From Gracilibacillus suaedae (GTDB lineage Bacteria; Bacillota; Bacilli; Bacillales; Amphibacillaceae): a stretch of 64,000 nt of DNA. The DNA is taken from the NCBI RefSeq assembly GCF_017599345.1, contig NZ_JAGFVL010000051.1, positions 1 through 64,000 of the forward strand, written 5' to 3'. Both the position numbers and the translations under genes were made by a program. Of this stretch, positions 1 through 8,560 are shown piece after piece; positions within the stretch are counted from its first letter, which is position 1, and every line of letters starts with the position of its first letter. The notes beneath the pieces are model-generated. The model was not told the DNA's origin. It saw nothing but the letters and a program-made list of their open reading frames with translations, and did no database searches.

Positions 1-420
1 ATACTCCCTCTATATACTAACGTATTCTCTTGATTACTCTGTTTTTCTTAGAATTTCATCTACATATCAAGGACTACTTCACATCATAACTGGAGTCAAC
101 CAAATCATTTAGGGAATGATGGTGAAAAAGGGTGTACTTAATAAGCCATTCTTTCTGTTTTGAAAAAAATGGTAATTAGTTGTGCTATGATCGCACTCCA
201 TTCCCACAGTACTCATGGCGACAAACCCTCCCATATCTCACAGCGTCTTTGCGCATACATTCCTTCGTTCGGTCTATCCATGAAGTGGGGCCGGCGATGC
301 TTTCCTCCAGGGTCATTGCCCGATCGTATATAAGTTTGCCGGCTGCTCCGTGGCTTCAGATGTTGTGTTTGTTTTCTTGATGTCATTCATGTGTTTCTAT
401 TTAAGATAATCTTTCATTCA

Positions 421-628
421 TACGCTACTATCGTCTGTAGTCTTTCTTTCACTACACTCTATTCATTGCACGGCTTGATGTGGAGAGGTGGGCATGATAC
501 CCTGATCCAACAGAGCCAATTTTTTACCATTTGATTCCTTGGCGAGGAGATCATGCCCATAGAGGCTCCATGTCAAGCCACTTAGGTATAACTGTCATTC
601 CATGAAGAGAACATTACCAAATCTTTTG
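421..628 (-). ncRNA. Candidate IS110 guide (bridge/seek) RNA region
   Basis: The DNA just beyond the transposase stop has no plausible gene but contains a 9-bp inverted repeat, GGGCATGAT at 490-498 and its complement at 550-558, that would form a stem with an internal loop of about 50 nt. IS110-family recombinases are known to use an element-encoded structured RNA that reads target and donor DNA. The position, the absence of coding potential and the stem fit such an RNA; the transcript limits and the loops are not resolved. The rest of 1-420 shows nothing I can support. Confidence 0.35.
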
Positions 629-1912
629 TTATACGGCATCTTTTAAACGAAAATGTGGGATATCCTGTAACATCTTTTCTGGACGAAAGGCTACTTGTTT
701 CTTTCCAATGGCAAATAATACACGAATTAACTTACAACATAATGCAATTAAGGATTGTTTTTTCTTCAATGGATTTTCTTTTCTTGTCGTAAAATATTCA
801 TGTATTGCCTTAAATGCAGGATTGTGATTCACCAATGGCAGAATGACTTTAAACAACAGAGCACGTAATTTCGGGCGCCCTCTCTTCGTGATGATGGTTC
901 TGCCTTTCCATTTACCGGACGTGGCCAGTTTCAAATTTAATCCTGCCAATTTAATGATTTGTTCAGGATGCGTATAGTTGCTTATATCGCCCACTTCTGC
1001 ATAGAATGATGCGATCGTTACCTTGCCAACCCCTTTCATATCATCCATTTCTTTCACGCCTGGGATGGTATCTAGAAACTCCTCTACCACTTCCCATGCC
1101 TCTTCTATTTTCTCTTGAAGCAGGACATATTGTTCCATTAATGTTTTCAGTTTTAACCTAGCTAGGGTTTTTCCTTCTTGTATGCCAACAGAATGTCCGG
1201 CAACTTCTTTTAATTGTCGGATCTTTTTCAATCCCACTCCTTTTTTGACTGCTTTACGAATTTCATGCAAGATGGTAATGTCCTCTGTTTGGACGATTTC
1301 ATCCGGAAACAATCCCATCTTGAGGACTTCCAAAGAGGCTTTTCCTTCCCAGTTGGAAAAGACCGTTGTATATTCAGGAAAATACCGGTCAATCCATTGA
1401 TGAACACGACCTTTTACTGCTTGAAAATCCTTTATTAATTGCTCGTACAAATTCATACCTTCTCGCAGTTCTGCATAGATACCTTCTGGTAAATTCGGTT
1501 CCGAATAACGCCCATCTTGGATGAGACGGGATATTACTCTGGCATCTTTTACATCATTTTTGGTTGGTGAATTATCATCCAATTCTTTTGATTTCTTGAC
1601 ATGAGCCGGGTTGACAACAACGACTTTTAGCTGTTTTCCTTTTAACCAATAAGTTAAAGGTAACCAATAATGTCCCGTTGGTTCCATCCCCATGATAATA
1701 TCCGTTTTTTCATGCTGGACGCATAATTCATCTTTCCAACACATGAGGCTCTCAAAGCCTTCCCATGAGTTATCAAAGTATAAAGCTTTTCCAAACTGTA
1801 TGCCACGAAAATCTTGCGCACGTGCAACGTGTTTGTTTTTGGCGATATCAATCCCGATAATTAATGTTTGTTCCGTTACTTGTGATATTTTTTCATTTTG
1901 TTTATAATACAT
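629..1912 (-). CDS. IS110-family transposase (DEDD recombinase)
   Basis: A 427-residue recombinase that would move its element by a RuvC-like DEDD mechanism together with a C-terminal catalytic serine domain. The N-terminal part shows the acidic residues expected: GIDIAK near residue 20, the Glu in MGMEPTGHYW near 75, and Asp residues in the KNDVKDARV segment near 120. The C-terminal transposase_20-type domain holds KGVGKVTIASF and the serine in ATSGKWKGR near residue 330. The start is supported by AGGAGG six bases upstream. The reading frame is intact and full length, so the element may be active. Confidence 0.93.
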   Translation of the reverse strand: MYYKQNEKISQVTEQTLIIGIDIAKNKHVARAQDFRGIQFGKALYFDNSWEGFESLMCWKDELCVQHEKTDIIMGMEPTGHYWLPLTYWLKGKQLKVVVVNPAHVKKSKELDDNSPTKNDVKDARVISRLIQDGRYSEPNLPEGIYAELREGMNLYEQLIKDFQAVKGRVHQWIDRYFPEYTTVFSNWEGKASLEVLKMGLFPDEIVQTEDITILHEIRKAVKKGVGLKKIRQLKEVAGHSVGIQEGKTLARLKLKTLMEQYVLLQEKIEEAWEVVEEFLDTIPGVKEMDDMKGVGKVTIASFYAEVGDISNYTHPEQIIKLAGLNLKLATSGKWKGRTIITKRGRPKLRALLFKVILPLVNHNPAFKAIHEYFTTRKENPLKKKQSLIALCCKLIRVLFAIGKKQVAFRPEKMLQDIPHFRLKDAV

Positions 1913-2036
1913 AATAGTCCTCCTTGGTTCTAATTAAGGGTCCTTTTCGCTGATCAGCTTTGGACACCTCGTATCATACCAAGGGGGTATTTTTTATTCA
2001 ATACCCATTTTGCTTTATTACAGGAATGCTTTCCTT

Positions 2037-2062
2037 ACAAAAAAAAGGAGGTCTACCTCCCT
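2037..2062 (-). terminator. Terminator of the holin/endolysin pair
   Basis: On the minus strand a GGAGG-TAGA-CCTCC stem is followed by a run of eight T. It lies immediately after the endolysin stop codon and separates it from the insertion sequence. Confidence 0.75.
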
Positions 2063-2923
2063 TTAAAATAACTTTTGCCATGTTTCAGGACCTACAATTC
2101 CATCCACTTTTAAATTATTCCGTTTTTGATATTGTTGCACTTTTCGCTCTGTCTCTGGTCCGAAAATGCCATCTACTTTAGCACCTACTTTACGTTGTAT
2201 AATTTCAACAATATCTCCTTTGCTTCCTCTTCTGATAATACCAGGATAATTAGCTACTAATGTGGTATTTTTGTCCAGTCTTGCTCTTGTTACTGGACCT
2301 ACAATTCCATCTACTTTTATACCCTCAGATCGCTGAAATGCTTTTACAGCTGATTCTGTTTCATCTCCAAACACTCCATCTGCCCCATATTTATTTAAGT
2401 TAAAACCAAGTTTTATTAACTCTCTTTGAAGATTTCTTACTTCCGTTCCCTCACTTCTTTCTTTTAGTGTTTTATTTGAACTAAACTGATTTAAATAAGA
2501 CATCGGATTTACGGTAGATGATGGTTTATCAGCACGATATCCATATGGAGGAGCAGCTTCTACTTTTTTACGTATTTCGTAATGCAAATGTGATCCTGTT
2601 ACATATCCGGTTTGTCCTTGGTAACCAATTACTTGATTATGTGATACTGTTTGGCTACCCTTTACGGCGACAGAATCGAGGTGCGCATAAAGCTGTGCTC
2701 TGTTATTCCTATCTCGGATTAACACTACATTCCCATATCCTCCTAAGCCTGTACCATTTTTACCAAAGCCGGCATAGATAACGGTTCCTGAAGTAAAGGC
2801 CCGAATTGGTGCTCGATGAGATTTTACTAAATCAACACCTGCATGAAAGTCTCTTGAACCCCTTATTGGATGAATTCTATAACCATACGGACTCGTAATT
2901 CGATATCCACGAAATTCTGCCAT
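2063..2923 (-). CDS. M23 peptidase endolysin with two peptidoglycan-binding domains
   Basis: A 286-residue cell-wall hydrolase without a signal peptide. Residues 1-140 form an M23 (LytM/lysostaphin-type) zinc endopeptidase domain: HPIRGSRDFHAGVDL contains the His and Asp zinc ligands and SHLHYEI the HxH motif. Two PG_binding_1 domains follow (about 155-215 and 220-286), each with the repeated DGxxGPxT(E/R) signature. Lack of an export signal plus a holin-like gene 16 bp upstream indicates a phage-type lysis protein released through the holin. No other phage gene is visible nearby, so the pair may be a prophage remnant or a domesticated lysis cassette. Confidence 0.88.
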   Translation of the reverse strand: MAEFRGYRITSPYGYRIHPIRGSRDFHAGVDLVKSHRAPIRAFTSGTVIYAGFGKNGTGLGGYGNVVLIRDRNNRAQLYAHLDSVAVKGSQTVSHNQVIGYQGQTGYVTGSHLHYEIRKKVEAAPPYGYRADKPSSTVNPMSYLNQFSSNKTLKERSEGTEVRNLQRELIKLGFNLNKYGADGVFGDETESAVKAFQRSEGIKVDGIVGPVTRARLDKNTTLVANYPGIIRRGSKGDIVEIIQRKVGAKVDGIFGPETERKVQQYQKRNNLKVDGIVGPETWQKLF

Positions 2924-2939
2924 TGGCTTCCCTCCCTTA

Positions 2940-3200
2940 TTATTCCTTTGCTCTATTACAAGTCTGCTTTACTATTTGATGACTAAATACAGCCAAACCA
3001 GTTGCAATAATACCTTCTGAAATGGATCGTATGTTCCAACCATACAAATTACATGCTGCTAGGACTCCAATGGTTAATAAAATCCAAATAATCAGCCAAT
3101 CAGGTATAAATGGTGTTCTTTTGCAGGCGTATCCGATAAACCAGAGTGCTGGTACGATAAACTGAAAACCCTCCGGTAGCAAATGCCATAAATCATCCAT
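2940..3200 (-). CDS. Phage-type holin
   Basis: An 86-residue protein with about three hydrophobic segments (residues 10-25, 32-52 and 60-75) and a short charged tail, resembling small phage holins of Gram-positive bacteria. It starts with ATG behind GAGGAGGTG and is followed directly by the M23 endolysin, the usual lysis-module order. Function is inferred from size, membrane pattern and neighbour; no catalytic residues exist in this class. Confidence 0.72.
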   Translation of the reverse strand: MDDLWHLLPEGFQFIVPALWFIGYACKRTPFIPDWLIIWILLTIGVLAACNLYGWNIRSISEGIIATGLAVFSHQIVKQTCNRAKE

Positions 3201-3323
3201 CGAACGAACACCTCCTCTGATCTCTTCATTCGAGTCACTAACCAGTCGAGTTCTTCCGCTTCTAGCAGTATAAAGAAAGACTCATATTACAATATGTATC
3301 GACCTCCAATCATGATTTGGCGT

Positions 3324-3353
3324 TTGACATGGATGCTCTCTTATTTTTATAAT
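3324..3353 (+). promoter_or_regulatory. Near-consensus sigma-A promoter
   Basis: TTGACA and TATAAT are both perfect and separated by 18 bp. The transcript would start near 3360 and run over a short interrupted reading frame toward the dsbA-like gene. The interval between the holin gene and this promoter (3201-3323) shows nothing else. Confidence 0.7.
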
Positions 3354-3487
3354 CGGTGAGATACTAAAGAAAGTGTCTAAATTAATTTATTATTTTCAAA
3401 AAAATGTCTATGCTAAAAAATAGTAGATTAATGTAATTAAATGAGGGAATACCTATTTAAATTAACGCAACAAAGGAAGGGGGAACT

Positions 3488-3604
3488 ATGTCATTAATTA
3501 GACATAGGTACATATGAAAAAAGAGGAATCGATTAGCGATAAGGTTGGAAATTGAAGAAATAACTGACGAAGATAACACAGAGAAAGATAAGCCAGACAA
3601 ATAA
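3488..3604 (+). pseudogene. Small 38-codon ORF interrupted by one in-frame TGA
   Basis: An ATG eight bases behind AAGGAAGGGGG opens a frame that would encode MSLIRHRYI, then TGA, then a basic segment (KKRNRLAIRLEIEE) and an acidic/lysine-rich tail ending KDKPDK before TAA. Apart from the single TGA (one C-to-T change from CGA would give Arg) the frame is open for 39 codons, and it follows a perfect promoter. I do not recognise the protein. It may be a recently inactivated small gene, a real 9-residue peptide, or a chance open frame. Confidence 0.35.
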
Positions 3605-3674
3605 ACAAAGGGGATTCTTATAAACCGACAGCGCTGTGTAACAAGTAAACACCTTCTTAAGCAAAATGCTTTCT

Positions 3675-3704
3675 TTGACAGATGTATTTATGTCAGAATA
3701 GGAT
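3675..3704 (+). promoter_or_regulatory. Promoter of the dsbA/frnE-like gene
   Basis: TTGACA is followed after 18 bp by TAGGAT (four of six consensus bases). The predicted start lies about 17 nt before the ATG, giving a very short leader that consists mainly of the ribosome-binding site. Confidence 0.5.
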
Positions 3705-3727
3705 AGAAGCTTAAGAGAGGTGTTTTT

Positions 3728-4429
3728 ATGCAAATTGAAATATGGTCCGATTTTGTTTGTCCATTTTGTTATATTGGTAAAACAAGATTAGAGCAAGCTT
3801 TGGAAAGATTTCCACAAAATTTAGATGTTACGATTCAATATAAAAGCTTTGAATTAGATCCAAATGCAGCTAAATATTCAGGGAAAAATATACATGAATC
3901 TTTGGCAGCTAAATACAATATGACAATTGAACAAGCAAAAGAAGCCAATCAACAAATTGGTGAACAAGCTAAAGCTGTCGGTTTGGATTTTGTTTTTGAC
4001 ACAATGAAACCAGGTAACACGTTTGATGCACATCGGTTAAGCAAGTATGCACACACACTGAACCGTGAGGCAGAATATATAGATATGATGCTTTATCATT
4101 ACTTCACTTTATCAAAAGATCTCAGTGATAAACAAACACTTCAGTCCATTACGGATGAGCTTGGTTTTGATCAACAAGAAGTTCAACGTATTTTAGAGGA
4201 TGAAACAATCCATGCCGAATTAGTCAGGCAAGATGAAGCAGATGCACAACAATTAGGTGTAACAGGTGTTCCATTTTTTGTAATCAACAAAAAATATGCT
4301 ATTTCTGGTGCTCAACCTATTGAAACATTTATGCAAGCATTAGAAAAAGTAGCAGAAGAAGAAAATAATCAGTTAGAAAATTTAAATCTTCAACATGGTA
4401 GTTTTTGCGACGGAGATCATTGCAAATAA
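3728..4429 (+). CDS. DsbA-family thiol oxidoreductase, FrnE-like
   Basis: A 233-residue cytoplasmic thioredoxin-fold protein of the DsbA/2-hydroxychromene-2-carboxylate isomerase superfamily, acting as a thiol-disulfide oxidoreductase or isomerase. The active-site CPFC is near the N-terminus (WSDFVCPFCYIG), the helical insertion occupies about 60-160, and the cis-Pro loop is in GVTGVPFFVINKKYAI near 180. An extra pair of cysteines ends the protein, CDGDHC, i.e. a C-terminal CX4C. The combination CXXC plus CX4C is what is described for Deinococcus radiodurans FrnE. No signal peptide is present. It is transcribed alone, bounded by its own promoter and terminator. Confidence 0.87.
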   Translation: MQIEIWSDFVCPFCYIGKTRLEQALERFPQNLDVTIQYKSFELDPNAAKYSGKNIHESLAAKYNMTIEQAKEANQQIGEQAKAVGLDFVFDTMKPGNTFDAHRLSKYAHTLNREAEYIDMMLYHYFTLSKDLSDKQTLQSITDELGFDQQEVQRILEDETIHAELVRQDEADAQQLGVTGVPFFVINKKYAISGAQPIETFMQALEKVAEEENNQLENLNLQHGSFCDGDHCK

Positions 4430-4446
4430 ACTATCGCTATAGTGCG

Positions 4447-4490
4447 AAAATAGGCGCTTTCCATTTGAATGGAACAGAGCCTATTTTTTT
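4447..4490 (+). terminator. Terminator of the dsbA/frnE-like gene
   Basis: AATAGGC pairs with GCCTATT around an inner TTCCATT/AATGGAA stem, followed by a run of T. Confidence 0.85.
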
Positions 4491-4548
4491 GCGTTGAATT
4501 TAGTTCTTTAGTCCTGATTTTAAGGTAAGGTAAAAAGTTTGCTATTTC

Positions 4549-4580
4549 TTGTCGTTTATTGAACGAAAACATGTTATAAT
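4549..4580 (+). promoter_or_regulatory. Extended -10 promoter of the chemoreceptor gene
   Basis: TGTTATAAT is a perfect extended -10 element. A weak TTGTCG lies 20 bp upstream as a possible -35. No clear sigma-D (TAAA-N15-GCCGATAT) signature is present, although such promoters often drive chemoreceptor genes. Confidence 0.4.
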
Positions 4581-4692
4581 CTATTTGAACTAATCCTTAA
4601 TGATTATATACCAATTATCCACCAAGAATATTTACCTACATCAATTATGAAAACCCTTACTAATAAATACTAGAAGTATGGAGGATTTGATT

Positions 4693-6855
4693 ATGACAAA
4701 CAAATTTATACGCAGAAGTAAAAGCGCTGTCATGAAAACAAAGCAAGTATTGCTAAACACATCAAAAAAAATAGGAAAAGGCGCAAGTAGACTAAAAATA
4801 AAAATTCCAAAAAAGAAAGCTAAAGACGCACAACAAGCACTGCAAAACAGTAATGTATCGAGAAAAGATTCGATCAGTACAAAAATACTAATTAGTATAT
4901 TAGCAACGGTACTTATCAGTGTTTTGATCGTTGGGATTGCTTCTTATTTTATATCTAATAATATTATTAAAGATAAAGTAACAGAAGCTTCCGAGCAAAC
5001 AATTGTCCAATCTGGGGATAAACTCGATTATCTAATGAATCAATATAAAGATCGGGTAACAGAGATTTTAATGGCTGATAATTTCAGCAATACATTAGCA
5101 GAGCTAGATCGCTATGAAGAAACAAATAATTTTGATTATTTCAATTTAAAAAGTACGATTGATGATGCGCTAACACAAATTACTATGATTGATAATAATG
5201 TTAGTCTCTACCTCATACATACCGAAAAAGAAAGATTAATCTCTTCTTCGGAAACACTTCCTGAGGAATCCGTTTTTAGTTCTGACTGGTATCAGGGTGC
5301 TGTTGAAACAGAAGGTTCGACTGCATGGATTGGTGGTCTTGCTCAAGGAGTTAATGGTACCTCGGAAGAACCTACTGTTGCTTTTGGACAAAAATTAAGA
5401 ATCAGTGGTACTGAATATATTTTAATAGTTGAATTAGATACTGCCGTATTTAAAGATGCTCTACAGGATGTTAGATTTGGTGAAGAAGGCCTAGTAAGCA
5501 TGGTAGATCGGGATAATGAAGTCGTCTTTTCTTTCGATCCTGAAGATATAACGCAACCATATGCTTACCAAATCGCCGTTGATTCGGAAGAGAACATGAC
5601 CGAAGATGATGGGCAACTCATTTTTCAACATGATTCAGATGTAACAGATTGGTATTTAGTAGGCTCTGTCCCTGAAGCAGAATTGACAAAAGATACAACC
5701 ATTATCTTTTATGTAACAGCAGGTATTGTCCTATTATCGTTAATTATTTCTCTTTTCATTGCGAATGGAATAGTGAAAACAATTGCTCGTCCAATTGCTG
5801 ATGTTTCTAGTCTGATGGCTTCAGCAGAAAAAGGTGATCTTACTGTGAGATCGAATCATACCTCACGCAAGGATGAAATAGGAGAACTGGCAGAAAGCTT
5901 TAATAAAATGCTTGAAAATATTTCCGGAATGATGCATCAAACAAGAGAATCTGCAAACAAAGTATTACATGCTGCTATTGAATTAACTGATATTTCCCAA
6001 ATGCAATCTCAATCAGCTAAAGAAGTAGCTGCTGCATCAGAAGAAATTGCCAGTGGTGCTACAGGCTTAACAGATGAAGCTGAAAAAGGTAATTCTTTAG
6101 CATCCAACATACACGATGAAGTGGAAAATGTCTTCGAAAATAATAGTGAAATGGAAAATCATGCGGTAGAAGTGCTAGAGCGAAGTCATGAAGGTTTAGA
6201 AAAAATGAACGAGTTAGTAAGCAAAACAAAAGATGGCGAGCAAATGACAAATGCACTAGTCGAAAAAGTAGATACTTTAAAAGAAAGTACAGAGCAAATC
6301 AATCAAGTAATGGAAATGCTCACGAACATAGCTCAGCAAACGAATCTACTTTCGCTCAATGCTGCTATTGAAGCTGCGCGTGCTGGTGAAGCTGGTCAAG
6401 GCTTCGCAGTGGTTGCAGACGAAATCAGAAAACTTTCAACTCAATCTAAAGATTCAATTGATAAGGTGGAAGAAATTACGACAGGTATCGTGAATGAAGT
6501 AAATGAAACGTTAGAAGTTTTAGAAGAAGCTACACCTCGTTTTAAAGAACAAGTAACACAAGCAGAAGATACACAGATAATTCTAAATGGTGTCGGAGAA
6601 AGTATGGGTGCGTTTACTGGTAAGATTCAGCAGGTTACTCAATCTATCCAGCAATTAAGAGATTCACAGGAAGTATTAACTTCAACCATTCACCAAGTAA
6701 GTGCAACAGCACAACAGTCTTCTGCGATTAGTGAAGAAGTTTCTGCCACTACAGAAGAGCAATTAAAAGTAAGTGAATCACTTGTTACTACTTCTGATGA
6801 GCTAAAACAGCTTTCTGAAGAATTACAAGAAATGATGAAGAAATTTCAGGTGTAG
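4693..6855 (+). CDS. Methyl-accepting chemotaxis protein, dCache type
   Basis: A membrane chemoreceptor of 720 residues that senses an extracellular ligand and signals to CheA/CheW. After an unusually long basic cytoplasmic N-terminus (about 55 residues rich in Lys) come a first transmembrane segment (about 60-85), an extracellular sensor of about 240 residues that looks like a double Cache domain, a second transmembrane segment (about 330-355), HAMP, and a signalling domain with the hairpin-tip sequence [20 protein letters not shown]. The start five codons into the longest open frame is chosen because GGAGG lies eight bases before it. The ligand cannot be told. It appears monocistronic. Confidence 0.92.
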   Translation: MTNKFIRRSKSAVMKTKQVLLNTSKKIGKGASRLKIKIPKKKAKDAQQALQNSNVSRKDSISTKILISILATVLISVLIVGIASYFISNNIIKDKVTEASEQTIVQSGDKLDYLMNQYKDRVTEILMADNFSNTLAELDRYEETNNFDYFNLKSTIDDALTQITMIDNNVSLYLIHTEKERLISSSETLPEESVFSSDWYQGAVETEGSTAWIGGLAQGVNGTSEEPTVAFGQKLRISGTEYILIVELDTAVFKDALQDVRFGEEGLVSMVDRDNEVVFSFDPEDITQPYAYQIAVDSEENMTEDDGQLIFQHDSDVTDWYLVGSVPEAELTKDTTIIFYVTAGIVLLSLIISLFIANGIVKTIARPIADVSSLMASAEKGDLTVRSNHTSRKDEIGELAESFNKMLENISGMMHQTRESANKVLHAAIELTDISQMQSQSAKEVAAASEEIASGATGLTDEAEKGNSLASNIHDEVENVFENNSEMENHAVEVLERSHEGLEKMNELVSKTKDGEQMTNALVEKVDTLKESTEQINQVMEMLTNIAQQTNLLSLNAAIEAARAGEAGQGFAVVADEIRKLSTQSKDSIDKVEEITTGIVNEVNETLEVLEEATPRFKEQVTQAEDTQIILNGVGESMGAFTGKIQQVTQSIQQLRDSQEVLTSTIHQVSATAQQSSAISEEVSATTEEQLKVSESLVTTSDELKQLSEELQEMMKKFQV

Positions 6856-6923
6856 GAGTAGAATATGACTCAGAGGTTAAAAACTACTGAAAATTTTGTC
6901 TTATGTGCTAACGTTTGGTTACC

Positions 6924-7103
6924 CGGACATTTAGTGCGTTATTTGACGGAATAACATCCTTTTTTCGATGTTGGTGGACATTTAATCCCTTATTCAGGTA
7001 CTTTCGATGAAAATTAGTACTTTTTTCAATGAATAGCGGAATAGATGTCCACCGCATCCTAAAAAAAACCACTTTTATCACAAATAGCGGAACAAATGTC
7101 TGC
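6924..7103. repeat. Palindromic intergenic repeat, copy 1
   Basis: Two forward motifs (CGGACATTTAGTGCGTTATT at 6924, GTGGACATTTAATCCCTTAT at 6974) and two inverted motifs (starting at 7031 and 7082) enclose a central spacer. The core is GCGGACATNTNTTCCGTTATT or its complement. Starts are spaced 50, 57 and 51 bp. A second copy with nearly the same spacing sits at 55.5 kb. Transcribed, it would fold as a long two-part stem. It fills most of the gap between the chemoreceptor and the esterase gene; no protein is likely here. Confidence 0.85.
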
Positions 7104-7174
7104 ACCCAATCCGAATTTACCGGTGGATCGTGTTTATGTATTTTGTGCATTGGACTATCTCTATTATTTAATCA

Positions 7175-7224
7175 AAAAATGGTATAAATCTGTTTTATAA
7201 CAAGAAACGATTTATACCATTTTT
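7175..7224 (-). terminator. Terminator of the rhamnogalacturonan operon
   Basis: A 16-bp perfect stem (AAAAATGGTATAAATC and its complement) with an 18-nt loop and T-rich flank lies just after the last gene of the operon. It is symmetrical enough to work in both directions. Confidence 0.75.
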
Positions 7225-7237
7225 GTATTCAAGATAC

Positions 7238-7873
7238 TTATTTTTTATTATCAACTAAAGCTTCGAATTGAAGCGCTATGATTTTAGCCATTTGATCGGC
7301 ACCTTTTTCTGTAAAGTGCGTGTGATCTTCTCCATTATGTGCAATCATAAAATATGCTTTGGCAGCTTGATAGCCAATGGACTGTATATGAGCATTGCTA
7401 AGATTCATTAAATCTATTAAAGCTACATTTTCTTCAGCTGCTACTTCTTTCATAGCATTACAATAATCACCGAAATCCTGCAAAAATTCTCCCTTGACGT
7501 AATGTAACCTAGTTACAGGTGTCAACAGTAACGGTATAGCTCGCTTAGCTCTTGCTCCTTCTATATACTGACGAAGAAAATGCTTGTATTCTTGATAAGG
7601 CTCTGTATACCTAGCAGGTTTTTCTTTAGTAGAATCATTATGCCCCATCTGAATAAACAAATAATCCTTCTCCCTTATTTCTACTAATATTTCATCCAGT
7701 CTTCCTTCTTCTATAAAAGTCTTGGAGCTTCTTCCACCAATAGCATGATTATGGATATCATATCCCTTCAAATACAGACCAAGAAACTGTCCCCATCCTG
7801 CTTGAGGATAATCTTGTTTTGGATACATCTGACAGGTAGAATCACTTGCTAGGTAAATACTAGTTTTATTCAT
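7238..7873 (-). CDS. Rhamnogalacturonan acetylesterase-like SGNH hydrolase (CE12)
   Basis: A 211-residue SGNH/GDSL esterase that removes acetyl groups from pectic rhamnogalacturonan fragments. Block I is ASDST with the nucleophile Ser near residue 11, block II is AIGGRSS, block III is MGHNDST, and the Asp-x-x-His pair is in EDHTHFTEKG near the C-terminus. No signal peptide is present, so it acts on imported oligosaccharides in the cytoplasm, like B. subtilis YesT/RhgT. It is the last gene of the operon and overlaps the yesL-like gene by eight bases. Confidence 0.88.
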   Translation of the reverse strand: MNKTSIYLASDSTCQMYPKQDYPQAGWGQFLGLYLKGYDIHNHAIGGRSSKTFIEEGRLDEILVEIREKDYLFIQMGHNDSTKEKPARYTEPYQEYKHFLRQYIEGARAKRAIPLLLTPVTRLHYVKGEFLQDFGDYCNAMKEVAAEENVALIDLMNLSNAHIQSIGYQAAKAYFMIAHNGEDHTHFTEKGADQMAKIIALQFEALVDNKK

Positions 7874-8546
7874 AACTCCATTCCCTTTTCTTTGTTTTCA
7901 TTTCTGCTTCCAGTTGTTCTTCTATCATTTTTTGTTTATGTTCAATCTTCACAAACGTAACATACGTAATATACATGACGACCATACTCGTTAAACTCCC
8001 GCCAAATAAAAAGATAAAGACCGGAAATGTTGCAAGTACATAATACAATGTAAATAGTGCCGCTAAAGCATAGATCGTCCTTAAAGGTTGATAAATGGCA
8101 ATTATAAAGGCATTCTTGAAATATTGTTGAAAACTATTTTGATAATGGACATATAAAGGTAATAAGTACACTACCATTATGAAAAATAGAAATGCAAAAA
8201 ATAGAAACACACCTTTTATTATCAGATTCCACATGGGATCTGGTAACGAGAAATACTGTAAATTCGTTAACAGCATTAAACCAAACAAACCGGTAATCCA
8301 TGTTATGCCATTGGCTCTTAGGAATTCTTTTCGATATGTTTGCCAAAATAACTTCCCAATATGGTAGCCTTGATCCCCCATCACCCATTTACGAAACACG
8401 GTAAACATGGCTACCGTACTCGGACCTAAACCTAATAAAATCAGCCCGATACAGGAAAAGACGATCCACAAAAAATTGACATATAATAAAAAAAGTACTG
8501 CTTCACCAAATTGATAAAATTTCCCTATCCAGCTATCACTATTCAT
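7866..8546 (-). CDS. YesL-like DUF624 membrane protein
   Basis: A 226-residue integral membrane protein with about five or six hydrophobic segments, of the DUF624/YesL family found in carbohydrate ABC transporter operons. The longest open frame runs upstream into the hydrolase gene, but the sequence MNSDSWIGKFYQFGEAVLFL is the family-type N-terminus, so the ATG 15 bases after the hydrolase stop is taken as start. Function is unknown; in B. subtilis the homologue sits in the rhamnogalacturonan gene cluster, as here. Confidence 0.83.
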   Translation of the reverse strand: MNSDSWIGKFYQFGEAVLFLLYVNFLWIVFSCIGLILLGLGPSTVAMFTVFRKWVMGDQGYHIGKLFWQTYRKEFLRANGITWITGLFGLMLLTNLQYFSLPDPMWNLIIKGVFLFFAFLFFIMVVYLLPLYVHYQNSFQQYFKNAFIIAIYQPLRTIYALAALFTLYYVLATFPVFIFLFGGSLTSMVVMYITYVTFVKIEHKQKMIEEQLEAEMKTKKREWSYE

Positions 8547-8560
8547 TTGATCACCAACTT

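Larger units (their letters stand above)
400..2010 (-). mobile_element. IS110-family insertion sequence (ends not resolved)
   Basis: An IS110-type transposase gene is flanked on its 3' side by a long stretch without a convincing gene that reaches the window edge. IS110-family elements lack classical terminal inverted repeats and usually make no target duplication, so the boundaries cannot be fixed by eye and the limits given are approximate. The upstream side must end before the transcription terminator of the neighbouring endolysin gene near position 2040. A long non-coding 3' flank is what is described for the IS1111 subgroup, where the guide (bridge/seek) RNA lies downstream of the transposase; assignment to that subgroup is inference. 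Confidence 0.6.

Noticed and set aside
180-380. Short plus-strand open frame in the IS flank
   Set aside because: No ribosome-binding site and a composition unlike a protein; it lies in the presumed non-coding flank of the element.
494-1977. ATGATAC/GTATCAT as possible IS subterminal inverted repeats
   Set aside because: Only 7 bp and not confirmed by any boundary; chance match is likely.
3533-3733. Minus-strand hydrophobic open frame before the dsbA-like gene
   Set aside because: It runs across the promoter and start of that gene, has no ribosome-binding site, and its hydrophobicity comes from AT-rich antisense sequence.
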